A DNA stretch of 16,973 nucleotides from AP-15 sp035509615 (GCA_035509615.1 DATJLK010000005.1:1-16973); one strand, 5' to 3'; shown: positions 6,591 to 15,108, numbered from the stretch's first letter. A program made the numbers and translations. Notes: a model not told the origin generated them from the letters alone.

Positions 6591-7931
6591 TTATGGATCG
6601 AAGCTTCGGGCAGCAGCCGTGACGAGATCCTGGGTGAACGCCGCAGGGCCGCCTGCGGTATCGGCCCCTTTGGCCCCGGGGGTGTCGACCGCGAGCCGCC
6701 ACTGGGCCGCAACCCGCTCGGCGACGCCACCCCAGGATTGGACTGCCACGTGATCGCGTATTCTGTGCGTGTCCCAGTTGCGGGTCAACGCCGCGGCGAT
6801 GCTGTCGGAGAGCGCCACCTCGTCCTCCGGATCAGCGACGAGGATCCCGGCGAATGGCGGGACCATCCGCTCGATATCGCCGACTTTGGTCGCGACCACC
6901 GGCCGGCCGCACGCCATGGCCTCGAGCACGACATTCGGGCAGCCCTCAAAATCGCTGGCGAGAACGAACACATCGGCAGCCCCGAGCCACAATGCGACGC
7001 GATCCGGCACCTGGGCTCCGACAAACAGCACCCGATCCGTCAAACCCAGCTGTTGGACCAGGGCGCGGAGCTGCGCGCTGTTGTCCTCTTCGGCGCCGCT
7101 GCCGCCGACGATTGCCAGACGGGCCCCTGGAATGATCGAATCCAGCCGCGACAGGCTGCGGATCACCCGCTGAAACCCCTTGCGCGGCGAGATATGGCCG
7201 ACTGAAACCAGCAGCCGCTCGTCTTCAGGCAGGCCCAGACGGGCTCGCGCGGCAATGCGATCGAGCAGCTGGAAGCGATTGCTGTCGACGCCGTTCGCGA
7301 TCGTCGCGACACGGTTTTCCGGGACGCCCCCTTGCCGCGCGCGCTCCGCAAGGTTGTGCGAGACGGCGATCACCCGCTCGGCGCGCCGCAGCGCCCAATC
7401 ACAAAGCCGCCGTCCCACCGGCCGCCGAGACCACTGAACAATCGTGCCGCGCAATGTGATGCACACCGGGCGGCGGAACCAGCGGCCGAGCAAAACCGCC
7501 GCAAACCCGTCGGGATAGGCGAAATGCGCATCGATCAGATCGAAGTCGAAGCGCCGGCGCAGCCGCCCGATCTCGCCCACCGTCGAGAGGAAGAGACAAA
7601 ACCCACGCACGGCGCCGAGCACCCGCGGAACATACCAGAAGCGCGGATGGCTGACCGCGAGGATCGGCGTCACATCGGGCGATCGCCCCTGATGACCAAG
7701 GCTGCGGTACCATGGAACGGGCGCTACGACTTCGATATCCGCCAACGCCGCCAGGTGGCGCGCGCGTTCGAGCACAAAGGTGCCGTGCAATGGCTGCCGC
7801 CGATTGGGAAATACCATCGTGAATACGACCACGCGCAGCCGGCGCGGGGGCGGCTTCAATGCCCTGGCCGGCGCGGGTTGACCGTCATTCCGTTCGCTCG
7901 CCACCATCGTCTGCGCCGCTTTCTTAGCCAT
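6591..7931 (-). CDS. GT4-family glycosyltransferase (446 aa)
   Basis: A GT-B fold transferase expected to add a sugar from a nucleotide-sugar donor to a lipid-linked glycan at the cytoplasmic face. After a polar tail (1-30), the N-terminal Rossmann half begins VVVFTMVFPNRRQPLHGTFV (34-53). Later come NGVD (213-216), VSVGHISPRKGF (242-253), GGSGAEED (276-283) and the GT4 E-x7-E motif EGCPNVVLE (329-337), followed by GRPVVAT. The ATG at 7931 is preceded by AGGA at a normal distance. It is divergent from the amidotransferase gene, sharing a 298-bp AT-rich intergenic region. Sugar specificity cannot be read from the sequence. Confidence 0.92.
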   Translation of the reverse strand: MAKKAAQTMVASERNDGQPAPARALKPPPRRLRVVVFTMVFPNRRQPLHGTFVLERARHLAALADIEVVAPVPWYRSLGHQGRSPDVTPILAVSHPRFWYVPRVLGAVRGFCLFLSTVGEIGRLRRRFDFDLIDAHFAYPDGFAAVLLGRWFRRPVCITLRGTIVQWSRRPVGRRLCDWALRRAERVIAVSHNLAERARQGGVPENRVATIANGVDSNRFQLLDRIAARARLGLPEDERLLVSVGHISPRKGFQRVIRSLSRLDSIIPGARLAIVGGSGAEEDNSAQLRALVQQLGLTDRVLFVGAQVPDRVALWLGAADVFVLASDFEGCPNVVLEAMACGRPVVATKVGDIERMVPPFAGILVADPEDEVALSDSIAAALTRNWDTHRIRDHVAVQSWGGVAERVAAQWRLAVDTPGAKGADTAGGPAAFTQDLVTAAARSFDP

Positions 7932-8043
7932 TGGATCCTATCAAAACCAGTGAAGCGATGACCTGTCGAGCGCGATCCCGCGAAGACCGCCATGGTTAAA
8001 CTTTTTTTATCACTCGATCGGGTATAACCGGTTGCGCTTTCAA

Positions 8044-8071
8044 TTGACCAAAATCGGTCATCTTCGATAAT
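8044..8071 (+). promoter_or_regulatory. Candidate sigma-70 promoter for the amidotransferase operon
   Basis: TTGACC (8044-8049), a 16-bp spacer, GATAAT (8066-8071), in an AT-rich stretch of the divergent intergenic region, about 160 bp before the chosen start. The dyad TGACC-N6-GGTCA (8045-8060) overlaps the -35 element and could be an operator. Confidence 0.45.
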
Positions 8072-8229
8072 AGAATTGTGGTGGACTGGTCGTGCGGCAA
8101 TTTGACGTTCCTTGACATCATAATATTACCAAAAAATGCTTGCGCGATCGATTATCTCTTCGCGTCGTTCGGGACGCCGGGCGAGACACCGGCACCGGGC
8201 AATGGGGGCCTGATGCGAGCGGCAGCCAT

Positions 8230-10167
8230 ATGTGCGGGATAGCGGGTTTCCTCGACCTGAAACGTCGTTTTGGCCAGCGCGAGGCGGCCGAACTGGCGAG
8301 CAGGATGGCCGATCGCCTCACCCACCGGGGTCCGGATGCGAGCGGCAGCTGGGCCGATCCCGAGGCCGGGATCGCCCTCGGCTTTCGCCGGCTCGCGATC
8401 ATCGATCTGAGTGCTGCCGGCGCCCAGCCGATGGTCTCGGCGAGCGGCCGCTCCGTGCTGGCGTATAATGGCGAGGTCTACAACCCCGACGATTTGCGAC
8501 CCGAACTCGAGCGCCGGGGAATTCGCTGGCGCGGCCATTCCGACAGCGAGGTCATCCTCGAAGCGTTCGAGGCGTGGGGGGTGATCGCTGCGGCCAAACG
8601 CCTGATCGGCATGTTCGCGCTTGCCTGGTGGGACAGTCGGACGCGGACATTGTGGCTGCTGCGCGATCGGGTCGGCAAAAAGCCGCTCTATTATGGCCAT
8701 TTTGACGGAACCATCCTGTTCGGTTCCGAGCTGAAGTCGCTGATGGCGCATCCCGGTTGCGAGCGAACGATCGACCGCGACGCACTTGCCGGCTATCTGC
8801 GATTTGGCTGCTACTCCTCGGCGCGCTCGGTACTGCAGGGAATACGCCAGCTGAGGCCCGGCACCGCGGTGTCGATCCCGGCCGATGGTCATCGTCTGGG
8901 CGAGCCGACCGAGCATGTCTATTGGGATGCCTATGAATACGCGGCGCAGCCGCCGGTGAAGGCGGATGGTCGGGAACTGACCGACGCGCTCGAAGACCTG
9001 CTGGCGGATGCGGTGCGCCGCCGCATGGTGGCCGACGTCCCGCTTGGCGCGTTTCTGTCGGGCGGCATCGACAGTTCGACGGTCGTTGCCCTGATGCAAA
9101 AGCAGAGCTCGCGACCGGTCAAGACCTTCTCGATCGGTTTCAACGAGCCGCGCTACAACGAGGCGCCCTATGCCAAGGCGGTGGCCGAGCACCTCGGCAC
9201 CGATCACACCGAGCTTTATGTTCCTGCCGAGGCGGCACTCGAACTGATCCCGAAACTCCCCGAATGGTACGATGAACCCTTTGCCGACGCCTCGCAGATT
9301 CCGACCCTGCTGGTCGCCGAATTGGCGCGTCGCCAGGTAACAGTGGCCCTCTCTGGCGATGGCGGCGACGAACTGTTTCACGGGTATCCCTGGTACCAGT
9401 TTGGCGCGCGACTCGGGGCTGTCAACGGTACGCTGCCGCTTGGCGCCCGGCGCAGTCTGGCCGCGCTGATGACGGTACCGAGCCCCGCTGCCTGGGACGC
9501 GCTGGCGCGTCTGGCGCCGGAGGCGAGGCGACCCGAGCGGCTCGGCGACCGGGCCCACAAGCTTGCCGCCTGGATCAGTCTGCCAAGCCAGGATCTGCTG
9601 TTCCGCGAGATGCGCAGTCTGTGGTCGGAGCCGGAAGCGCTGGTGCCCGGCGCCGCCGAGCCGGTCGACCCGATCTGGACCGGTGCTGCGGCAAGTGCCG
9701 TCCCCGACTTCCTCGACCGGATGGCCGTCATCGATCTACTGACCTATTTGCCGGACGACATTCTGACCAAGGTCGACCGTGCGACGATGGCGGTGAGCCT
9801 GGAGGGCCGCTGCCCGATCCTCGACCATCGCGTCGTCGAATTCGCGCTGAGGCTGCCGCGTGAGCACAAACTCGTTGGCGGCAGGACAAAGATCATTTTG
9901 AAAGAGGTGTTGGCGCGCCATGTCCCGCGGCCGCTGTTCGAGCGTCCGAAACAGGGGTTTGAATCGCCGATCGCGGATTGGCTGCGCGGCCGTCTCAGGG
10001 ACTGGGCGGAGGAGTTGCTTGATCCCGTGACAATGCGTGCCGAAGGCCTGTTCAATCCCGAGCCCATTCGTCAGAAGTGGCTGGAGCACCAGTCCGGTCA
10101 TCGCAATTGGCAATGGTCGCTATGGAATGTGCTGATGTTCCAGGAGTGGAAACGCCGGTGGGGCTGA
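8230..10167 (+). CDS. asnB: Asparagine-synthase-type glutamine amidotransferase (645 aa)
   Basis: Class II glutamine amidotransferase fused to an ATP-dependent asparagine-synthetase domain. The start at 8230 is fixed by MCGIAGF: Cys2 must become the N-terminal nucleophile, so the longer in-frame TTG start at 8140 is rejected although the ribosome site before 8230 is weak. Glutaminase motifs are HRGPDASG (32-39) and YNGEVYN (79-85). The synthetase half has the ATP-pyrophosphatase loop SGGIDSS (277-283), YDEPFAD (347-353), SGDGGDELF (375-383) and TKVDRATMAVSLEGRCP. Length and setting fit the amidotransferases that accompany exosortase/EPS loci, where they are thought to amidate a surface-polymer component; a housekeeping asparagine synthetase role is the alternative. 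First gene of a plus-strand group with two glycosyltransferases. Confidence 0.93.
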   Translation: MCGIAGFLDLKRRFGQREAAELASRMADRLTHRGPDASGSWADPEAGIALGFRRLAIIDLSAAGAQPMVSASGRSVLAYNGEVYNPDDLRPELERRGIRWRGHSDSEVILEAFEAWGVIAAAKRLIGMFALAWWDSRTRTLWLLRDRVGKKPLYYGHFDGTILFGSELKSLMAHPGCERTIDRDALAGYLRFGCYSSARSVLQGIRQLRPGTAVSIPADGHRLGEPTEHVYWDAYEYAAQPPVKADGRELTDALEDLLADAVRRRMVADVPLGAFLSGGIDSSTVVALMQKQSSRPVKTFSIGFNEPRYNEAPYAKAVAEHLGTDHTELYVPAEAALELIPKLPEWYDEPFADASQIPTLLVAELARRQVTVALSGDGGDELFHGYPWYQFGARLGAVNGTLPLGARRSLAALMTVPSPAAWDALARLAPEARRPERLGDRAHKLAAWISLPSQDLLFREMRSLWSEPEALVPGAAEPVDPIWTGAAASAVPDFLDRMAVIDLLTYLPDDILTKVDRATMAVSLEGRCPILDHRVVEFALRLPREHKLVGGRTKIILKEVLARHVPRPLFERPKQGFESPIADWLRGRLRDWAEELLDPVTMRAEGLFNPEPIRQKWLEHQSGHRNWQWSLWNVLMFQEWKRRWG

Positions 10168-10328
10168 CCGATCGTTGGCTCGCGGGTTTGCGGTCGAGCG
10201 GTTCACCGCATCGGGCGGCATTCGGGATGCCGGCAGGGACTGGCGGCCCATTATCGGCGGTCGTGGCCGAGGATTCGCAGCCAGCACCAGCGGCGGGTCT
10301 GCCCGTCAACGGCAAAGCCGCTTACTAA
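10158..10328 (+). CDS. Possible small ORF bridging amidotransferase and glycosyltransferase
   Basis: A GTG at 10158 overlaps the last codons of the amidotransferase gene by 10 bp and opens a 56-codon frame ending TAA at 10328, 10 bp before the next gene's TTG start. AGGAG lies 11 bp before the GTG, a little far. The product is Ala/Gly/Pro-rich without recognisable motif. The position would allow translational coupling, but composition alone cannot exclude chance. Confidence 0.25.
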   Translation: MGLTDRWLAGLRSSGSPHRAAFGMPAGTGGPLSAVVAEDSQPAPAAGLPVNGKAAY

Positions 10329-10338
10329 GGGGCCGTCA

Positions 10339-11517
10339 TTGCGGATCCTCTACAGCCATCGCGTTCAGTCCCGGGACGGACAGGGTGTACACATCGATGA
10401 ACTTGTGAACGCGTTGCGCCGCGCCGGTAACGAGGTATTGGTCGTCGGGCCTGGCGCTTATGAAAGAGCCGAGTTCGGCGGTGAAAGTGCGATAGTCATC
10501 GCCATTCGCCGGGTGCTGCCCAGTGCGTTTGTCGAGTTGGCGGAACTTTATTACAACATCCCCGCTTTCATACGGCTGTGGCGCGCCTATCAAGGCTTCG
10601 CTCCCGATGCGATATACGAGCGCTATAACCTCTATTACCTGGCCGGAGTATTACTCGGCCGGTGGAAGCGGGTTCCTCTCTATCTCGAAGTCAATTCTCC
10701 GCTCGCCGAGGAGCGAGGCCGCTTTGGCAACCTCAAGCTCCGCCGATTGGCAAAAGCGCTGGAAGGTTGGGTTTGGCGTTCTGCCGATAGAATTTTTGTC
10801 GTGACCGAGGTGCTGAAGCGCATCGTGGCCGCGGCCGGGGTCGACAGCGCGCGTATAGCCGTTGTGCCCAATGGCGTAGACCCTGAGGCGTTTCCGTGTA
10901 AGGCATATCGATCACGGCCGGGAGCGCCGATAACGATCGGCTTTATCGGTTTTGTTCGGGATTGGCATGGCCTTGATGCGGTGATTACCGGGCTCGCCCA
11001 ACCCCGCAATCCGCCGATCCGTCTGGTTGTCGCCGGCGACGGGCCGGCGCGGCCGGCGCTCGAACAACAGGCGCAAACGCTGGGTGTCGAGAACCTCGTT
11101 CAATTTATCGGCGTGCAGCAACGCCGCGACATCCCCGGCCTGATCTGCAGCTTTGACATCGCCTTGCAGCCGCGCGCGGTGGCCTACGCATCGCCGCTCA
11201 AACTGTTCGAATACATGGCTGCCGGTCGTGCCATCGTGGCTCCCGACCAGCCGAACATTCGTGAGATCCTCAGCGACCGTGAGAACGCGATCCTGTTTGA
11301 TCCCGAAGAGCCCGCGGCGATGTGGCAGGCGATCCGACGACTTGCCGGTGATCCCGGGTTGCGCGAACGCCTGGGGCGGGCCGCCCAACTTGCGCTGCAG
11401 GCGCGCGACTATACGTGGCGCGCTAATGCTTTAAGGGTCACTGAGGCGGTCGCGAGAGACCTCTCAGGAGGTTCAGTTTCCGCGAGCGCCGAGCCCGCTC
11501 CTCATCGTCCCGGATGA
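10339..11517 (+). CDS. GT4-family glycosyltransferase (392 aa)
   Basis: GT-B transferase whose N-terminus is MRILYSHRVQSRDGQGVHID, with the Gly-rich acceptor-domain loop at 14-16. The TTG start is supported by AAGGGG six bases upstream and by the loop's usual distance from the N-terminus. Further marks are VPNGVD (176-181), IGFIGFVRDWHG (200-211), VVAGDGPARP (230-239) and YASPLKLFEYMAAG (283-296), whose Lys288/Glu291 correspond to donor-binding positions. It resembles transferases found with exosortase A loci, though that sub-family call is inference. Same strand as the amidotransferase, 171 bp downstream. The last 80 bp overlap a possible antisense small membrane protein gene. Confidence 0.92.
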   Translation: MRILYSHRVQSRDGQGVHIDELVNALRRAGNEVLVVGPGAYERAEFGGESAIVIAIRRVLPSAFVELAELYYNIPAFIRLWRAYQGFAPDAIYERYNLYYLAGVLLGRWKRVPLYLEVNSPLAEERGRFGNLKLRRLAKALEGWVWRSADRIFVVTEVLKRIVAAAGVDSARIAVVPNGVDPEAFPCKAYRSRPGAPITIGFIGFVRDWHGLDAVITGLAQPRNPPIRLVVAGDGPARPALEQQAQTLGVENLVQFIGVQQRRDIPGLICSFDIALQPRAVAYASPLKLFEYMAAGRAIVAPDQPNIREILSDRENAILFDPEEPAAMWQAIRRLAGDPGLRERLGRAAQLALQARDYTWRANALRVTEAVARDLSGGSVSASAEPAPHRPG

Positions 11518-11587
11518 CACGCAACAAAATAATGACAAACAAGACTGTGAGTATCAGGAGCAGGACGGCTTGAAATTGGTCGACCAT
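11438..11587 (-). CDS. Possible small single-pass membrane protein (49 aa)
   Basis: ATG at 11587 on minus, preceded by AAAGAGATAAAA (GAGA about 6 bases upstream), opens 49 codons ending TGA at 11440-11438. The product has a short N-terminus (MVDQFQ), an uninterrupted hydrophobic helix AVLLLILTVLFVIILL (7-22), then a basic tail (RVIRDDEERARRSRK), a positive-inside pattern typical of bacterial one-pass proteins. It overlaps the 3' end of the plus-strand glycosyltransferase by 80 bp, but the helix is encoded mostly outside that gene. A purine-rich plus strand can produce a hydrophobic antisense frame by chance, so this is tentative. Confidence 0.35.
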   Translation of the reverse strand: MVDQFQAVLLLILTVLFVIILLRVIRDDEERARRSRKLNLLRGLSRPPQ

Positions 11588-11899
11588 TTTTATCTCTTTG
11601 GGCGCGGCATCAATCTGACCGCGGAGGTGTCACAAACACGGTTTGATCCAGGTTTTGCGGCAGTATATCCGAGGTCGGCGTTTGGTTGCGCACAAAAAAC
11701 GCCGCACCGGTCATCATGCCGGGCAATAGAGTGCGGCGGATGGGCAGCTCGAGGTCAGCCCGCCTGCATCCTGTTCGCCGAGCAAGCCGTCCATCGTGGG
11801 ATCGCGCGACCCGGCATTTTGCAAACTGTCGAGTTCGTGCCGCGTGGAGGCAAACCGGATTGGAGTTCGACGTTTTCGTTCACAATCCGCTAAAGACCG
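11518..11899. other. 382-bp gap between two glycosyltransferase genes
   Basis: No convincing plus-strand gene; a 107-codon TTG frame from 11570 looks unlike a protein. The gap holds most of the possible minus-strand 49-aa membrane protein and the minus-strand hairpin with T-run. A minus-strand TATACT near 11665-11670 could be a -10 box for the small gene but has no clear -35. Confidence 0.4.
11694..11738 (-). terminator. Candidate Rho-independent terminator (minus strand)
   Basis: On minus, CGCCGCAC (11738-11731) pairs with GTGCGGCG (11707-11700) around a 23-nt loop and is followed directly by six T (11699-11694). The long loop has a further 3-bp inner pairing. No gene on minus ends just before it, so it may stop antisense transcription coming from the glycosyltransferase at 11900, or act as a leader attenuator for the small protein at 11438-11587. 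Confidence 0.4.
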
Positions 11900-13063
11900 A
11901 TGCCGCCGGTTGTCCTCCACGTATTTCCGAGCTTCGCCGTTGGCGGCCAGCAAACGCGGTTTGCGATCATTGCAAACCAGTTCGGCAAAGCTTTTAGCCA
12001 CCGGCTTATCAGCCTAGACGGACAGGATGCCGCCACAGCGCTTCTTGATCGCGGTCTTGATTACGCTTTCCCAGCAGCTCCCGCCTTCAGCGCCAATCCG
12101 ATCGAGCGGTGGCGTGCGATCGTCACCGCGGAGGCGTGGGTCGGCGCCGATGCCCTCGTCACCTACAATTGGGGGGCGATCGAGTGGGCAATCGTCAATC
12201 GCATCCGCTTCCATCGGCCGCATGTGCATCTCGAAGACGGTTTTGGGCCGGATGAGGCCGACCATCAGAAGCTGCGTCGCGTGATGACGCGGCGCCTGAC
12301 CCTGCGGCACTCCACCGTCGTGGTTCCGTCCCACAATCTGGCGAGGATTGCCCGCACCCGCTGGCGCCTCGCGCCGCGGCGCGTGGCCTATATCCCGAAC
12401 GGGATCGATCCGCTGCGGTTTGACGGCATTGCCACCAGTGGCGCCCCGTTCTTCGAACGGCATGCCGGAGAATGCGTGATCGGCTCTTTCTCCCCGCTTC
12501 GCCGCGAAAAGAATCTCGGGCGATTGCTCGATGCCTTTGCCGCGGTCGTCATCAATACATCGCTTCCGGTCAAGCTGGTCATCTGCGGCGACGGCCCCGA
12601 GCGTCAGGCCTTAGGCGAACTGGCAATGCGGCTGGGCGTGGCCGATCGGACGATCTTTACCGGCCATGTCTCAAAGCCGGAGGCGGTGATGGGCGCCTTT
12701 GACATCTTTGCCATCACCTCGGATACCGAACAGATGCCCTACGCGGTCGTCGAGGCGATGGCGGCGCGGTTGCCGGTCGTGGCAACCGCGGTTGGTGACA
12801 TCGCAATCATGGTTGACGAAGCAAACCGTCCCTTCATTGTCGCCCGCGACGATCGGCACCGCTTGATTGCAGCACTTGCGCAACTCTGCCGCGATCAGGC
12901 GCTGCGGCGCCGGCTGGGGCAGGCCAACCGCGATCGGGCAGAGAAGAATTTTTGCGTCGCCCCGATGGCTGACGCTTTTTATCAGATCCTGGTCAGCGCA
13001 ATCGCCGCGGGCGCGAATTCCGAGGCCAGATCGCGACGGAGCCGCGGACCGCCCGGCGGATAG
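11900..13063 (+). CDS. GT4-family glycosyltransferase (387 aa)
   Basis: GT-B transferase. The N-terminal domain has HVFPSFAVGGQQTRF (7-21), the Gly-Gly-x-x-x-R acceptor-side loop. The donor domain has YIPNGIDPLRF (164-174), IGSFSPLRREKNL (194-206, with the Arg/Lys pair at 202-204), VICGDGPER (227-235) and the E-x7-E motif EQMPYAVVE (277-285), then LPVVAT. The start at 11900 is ATG with only a weak ribosome site. It is 382 bp after the previous gene, so it may have its own promoter. It converges on the exosortase gene with a strong hairpin between. Role: glycan assembly in the exosortase-linked surface polymer locus; sugar specificity unknown. Confidence 0.92.
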   Translation: MPPVVLHVFPSFAVGGQQTRFAIIANQFGKAFSHRLISLDGQDAATALLDRGLDYAFPAAPAFSANPIERWRAIVTAEAWVGADALVTYNWGAIEWAIVNRIRFHRPHVHLEDGFGPDEADHQKLRRVMTRRLTLRHSTVVVPSHNLARIARTRWRLAPRRVAYIPNGIDPLRFDGIATSGAPFFERHAGECVIGSFSPLRREKNLGRLLDAFAAVVINTSLPVKLVICGDGPERQALGELAMRLGVADRTIFTGHVSKPEAVMGAFDIFAITSDTEQMPYAVVEAMAARLPVVATAVGDIAIMVDEANRPFIVARDDRHRLIAALAQLCRDQALRRRLGQANRDRAEKNFCVAPMADAFYQILVSAIAAGANSEARSRRSRGPPGG

Positions 13064-13180
13064 CTCCGCTGATCGAGCCGGTGCGCTCGGGCATTCCGGC
13101 GCATCCGGTCGGGTTGTTCGCGACCGTCGCGATCACGGCTCGCAGCGGTCTCTCACCCTCAGAATCGAGAGCAGCATTCA

Positions 13181-13215
13181 CGCAAGAAATGGAAACTCTG
13201 TTTCCATTTCTTGCG
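13181..13215. terminator. Perfect 16-bp inverted repeat between convergent genes
   Basis: CGCAAGAAATGGAAAC (13181-13196), 3-nt loop TCT, and its exact reverse complement (13200-13215). It sits between the end of the plus-strand glycosyltransferase (13063) and the end of the minus-strand exosortase (13335), where a bidirectional terminator is expected. No T-run follows on either strand and the stem is only half GC, so it may instead be an RNA-processing or protein-binding element. Confidence 0.6.
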
Positions 13216-13334
13216 ACCCGGCTCTGGCCGGCTGGCCACAAAAGACCAGGCACGTAATCGACCGCTCGTATCGTACCGGCCCGCCGGCAAGACCCGCCTT
13301 GATCTTTGTGGCTAAGATTGTTGCTCGCCGAGCG

Positions 13335-14915
13335 TCAGCCCCGCCGGACGGCGGGTGCCATAGCGAATTGGCCGACCAGTTCGGGGAAAACCGAGGTCTT
13401 TGTCAGAAAATTCTCGAGAGCGCGCCGGGAATTTGTTGCTCCGTCTCGCTCGGAATGGCTGATGACGACAACCACGGGCGGGAACGGCGAGCGGCGGATC
13501 GTGTTGAGGGCTTGATCGACGCGGGCCGCGATCCCCGCCCCGGCCGGATGGTCATCGAGCCATAGCGCGGTTGCGACGCTGACAAAGCGGCCATCCTTTT
13601 GCGATTCGGTCAGCCGCCATACCGGCGCATCGTGCCCGCTGCCGCCGCGGACATCCGTCTGCACAATAATATCCGCATCGGGCGGGGTCTGCGCTGCGAT
13701 CAGCGACAAAAACAGCGTGCGCGCCGATATCCGCGGCGGGTAGCGGTGCAGGGTCACAGTGAAGAGATCGCCGTCGCACTGGTAGGCGATGGCCTGAGAG
13801 ACGGTTATATCGGCTCTGATCTCGGCCGTCGGAACCGATCCCGCCGCCGGGACCGGGGCTATTACACATCCCGATAGTGCCGGGGCCCCGATCGGCGCCG
13901 CCAGCGCCGCCGTGGCATCCGTCCCGAGCTGATCCATATAATTCGCCGCCACTCGCGGCGCGGTGGTCAGCAACAGCATTAATGCAAGCGCAACGACCGA
14001 AGCCCCAAGGGTGCGATGCTGGTTTTGCGGTTTCGCATGGACCGGCGCGCGCCGCTCCTGCCGGAAGGTCAGTCCGATTGCGACCAGCACCGCTCCGATG
14101 ATCACGTAGAAAAGCCATCCCCACAACACGTGATCGGTTTCGATCGCCTGGTTGTTGCTGATGAAATGGGCGATCACGATGATACCCAGCACCCGCAGGT
14201 CGTTCCCGATGACCGCAACCGCGAACGATACCGCGATGAACAAGGCGCGCCGCAATGGACTGGTGTAGATCAGACAGGCGTAAAGGACAGAGAACGCCAT
14301 CAGCGCGATCAGAAATCTCAATCCGGAGCAGGCCTGATGGATCAGATAGCTGCCTTCCGGGATTTGAATCGTCGTGCCATCGGCAAAGTTCGGGATCCCG
14401 AGGAGATCGAGCCCCGCGGTCGTGAAATGAACCGCCAGCCGCTGCAGCGGCGGGACCAGAAAATCGCCGAACGGCACCAGAAAGAACAGATAGAGCAGCG
14501 GCGCGGAAAGCGCGCGCCACATCGACAAGCCGCAAATCGACGCGACCATGATCTGGAACAAGCTCATCGCCAGCAATTGTCGTGCTTCCATGATCCCGAG
14601 CCGGTCGGCCGCGAACCATGCCGCGGCGACGGGTATCGCGAGCAGGGCCAGCGCCGGCGTCGGCCGCAACGGCGTCGCCATCGCCCGGTCGCGTCGATCC
14701 CAGGCGAGATAGGCCGCGACCGGAAGCACCAGATAGCAGTGGCTGAAGGCGTCCGAGTCGTTCCACACCCGGAGTGCGGCAGCGATCTCGGCGCGGAAGG
14801 TGATCGCCAACGCGCACACCCCGACTGCGATGGCTGCGGCGGCGACCACCCATTCGCGGGCCGGCGAGGCGAGCCCCGATACCGTCGGGACCGGCGGCGA
14901 AGTCGTGTTTAGCAT
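13335..14915 (-). CDS. xrtA: Exosortase fused to EpsI-like domain (526 aa)
   Basis: Multi-pass inner-membrane cysteine transpeptidase that in known systems cleaves PEP-CTERM-type sorting tails from exported proteins. About eight hydrophobic segments span 20-285. The catalytic triad is visible: Cys196 in QACSGLRFLIALM, Arg241 in GNDLRVLGI, His250 in IVIAHF. After a basic linker (285-302) and one more membrane helix (303-318) comes a periplasmic EpsI/DUF3485-like domain (about 320-526), the fusion seen in the XrtA class; the class is inferred from this and from the amidotransferase and glycosyltransferase neighbours. ATG 14915 was preferred to an upstream in-frame start at 15017, whose 34 extra residues are Arg/Ala-rich and unlike exosortases. 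No PEP-CTERM protein is in the window, so the substrate lies elsewhere. Confidence 0.9.
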   Translation of the reverse strand: MLNTTSPPVPTVSGLASPAREWVVAAAAIAVGVCALAITFRAEIAAALRVWNDSDAFSHCYLVLPVAAYLAWDRRDRAMATPLRPTPALALLAIPVAAAWFAADRLGIMEARQLLAMSLFQIMVASICGLSMWRALSAPLLYLFFLVPFGDFLVPPLQRLAVHFTTAGLDLLGIPNFADGTTIQIPEGSYLIHQACSGLRFLIALMAFSVLYACLIYTSPLRRALFIAVSFAVAVIGNDLRVLGIIVIAHFISNNQAIETDHVLWGWLFYVIIGAVLVAIGLTFRQERRAPVHAKPQNQHRTLGASVVALALMLLLTTAPRVAANYMDQLGTDATAALAAPIGAPALSGCVIAPVPAAGSVPTAEIRADITVSQAIAYQCDGDLFTVTLHRYPPRISARTLFLSLIAAQTPPDADIIVQTDVRGGSGHDAPVWRLTESQKDGRFVSVATALWLDDHPAGAGIAARVDQALNTIRRSPFPPVVVVISHSERDGATNSRRALENFLTKTSVFPELVGQFAMAPAVRRG

Positions 14916-15108
14916 GACGCAGCGAGCCCGGTTATCGGCGCATGCCGGATCCGCCGCCCGTCGGCGGTGGCAGTGGGCGGTGGCAGCCGGCACGTTGGCA
15001 CGGGGTTGGGGGGCCAATCGCGGCTATCCCGCTCGGCACTGCCGCCGGCCCATCGAGGCGCCGCGTGACGATCCGCAGGACCACGTCTGATCATCAATCG
15101 TTCTCTTT

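Noticed and set aside
8140..8229. Longer start for the amidotransferase
   Set aside because: The catalytic Cys must follow the initiator Met directly, which fixes the start at 8230.
8152..9558. Long minus-strand frame (468 codons) opposite the amidotransferase
   Set aside because: Antisense shadow of a gene with clear catalytic motifs; the product is Arg/Gln/Gly-rich without domain features.
11514..11573. 19-codon plus-strand frame starting at an ATGA overlap with the glycosyltransferase stop
   Set aside because: Too short, Lys/Arg/Thr-rich, and no supporting motif.
13552..14853. Long minus-strand frame (433 codons) inside the exosortase gene
   Set aside because: Same strand, different frame, Arg/Gly-rich; the exosortase frame carries the membrane segments and triad.
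14994..15009. Sigma-54-like TGGCACGGGGTTGG on plus
   Set aside because: The -12 element is off by one base and lacks GC; no plus-strand gene follows nearby.
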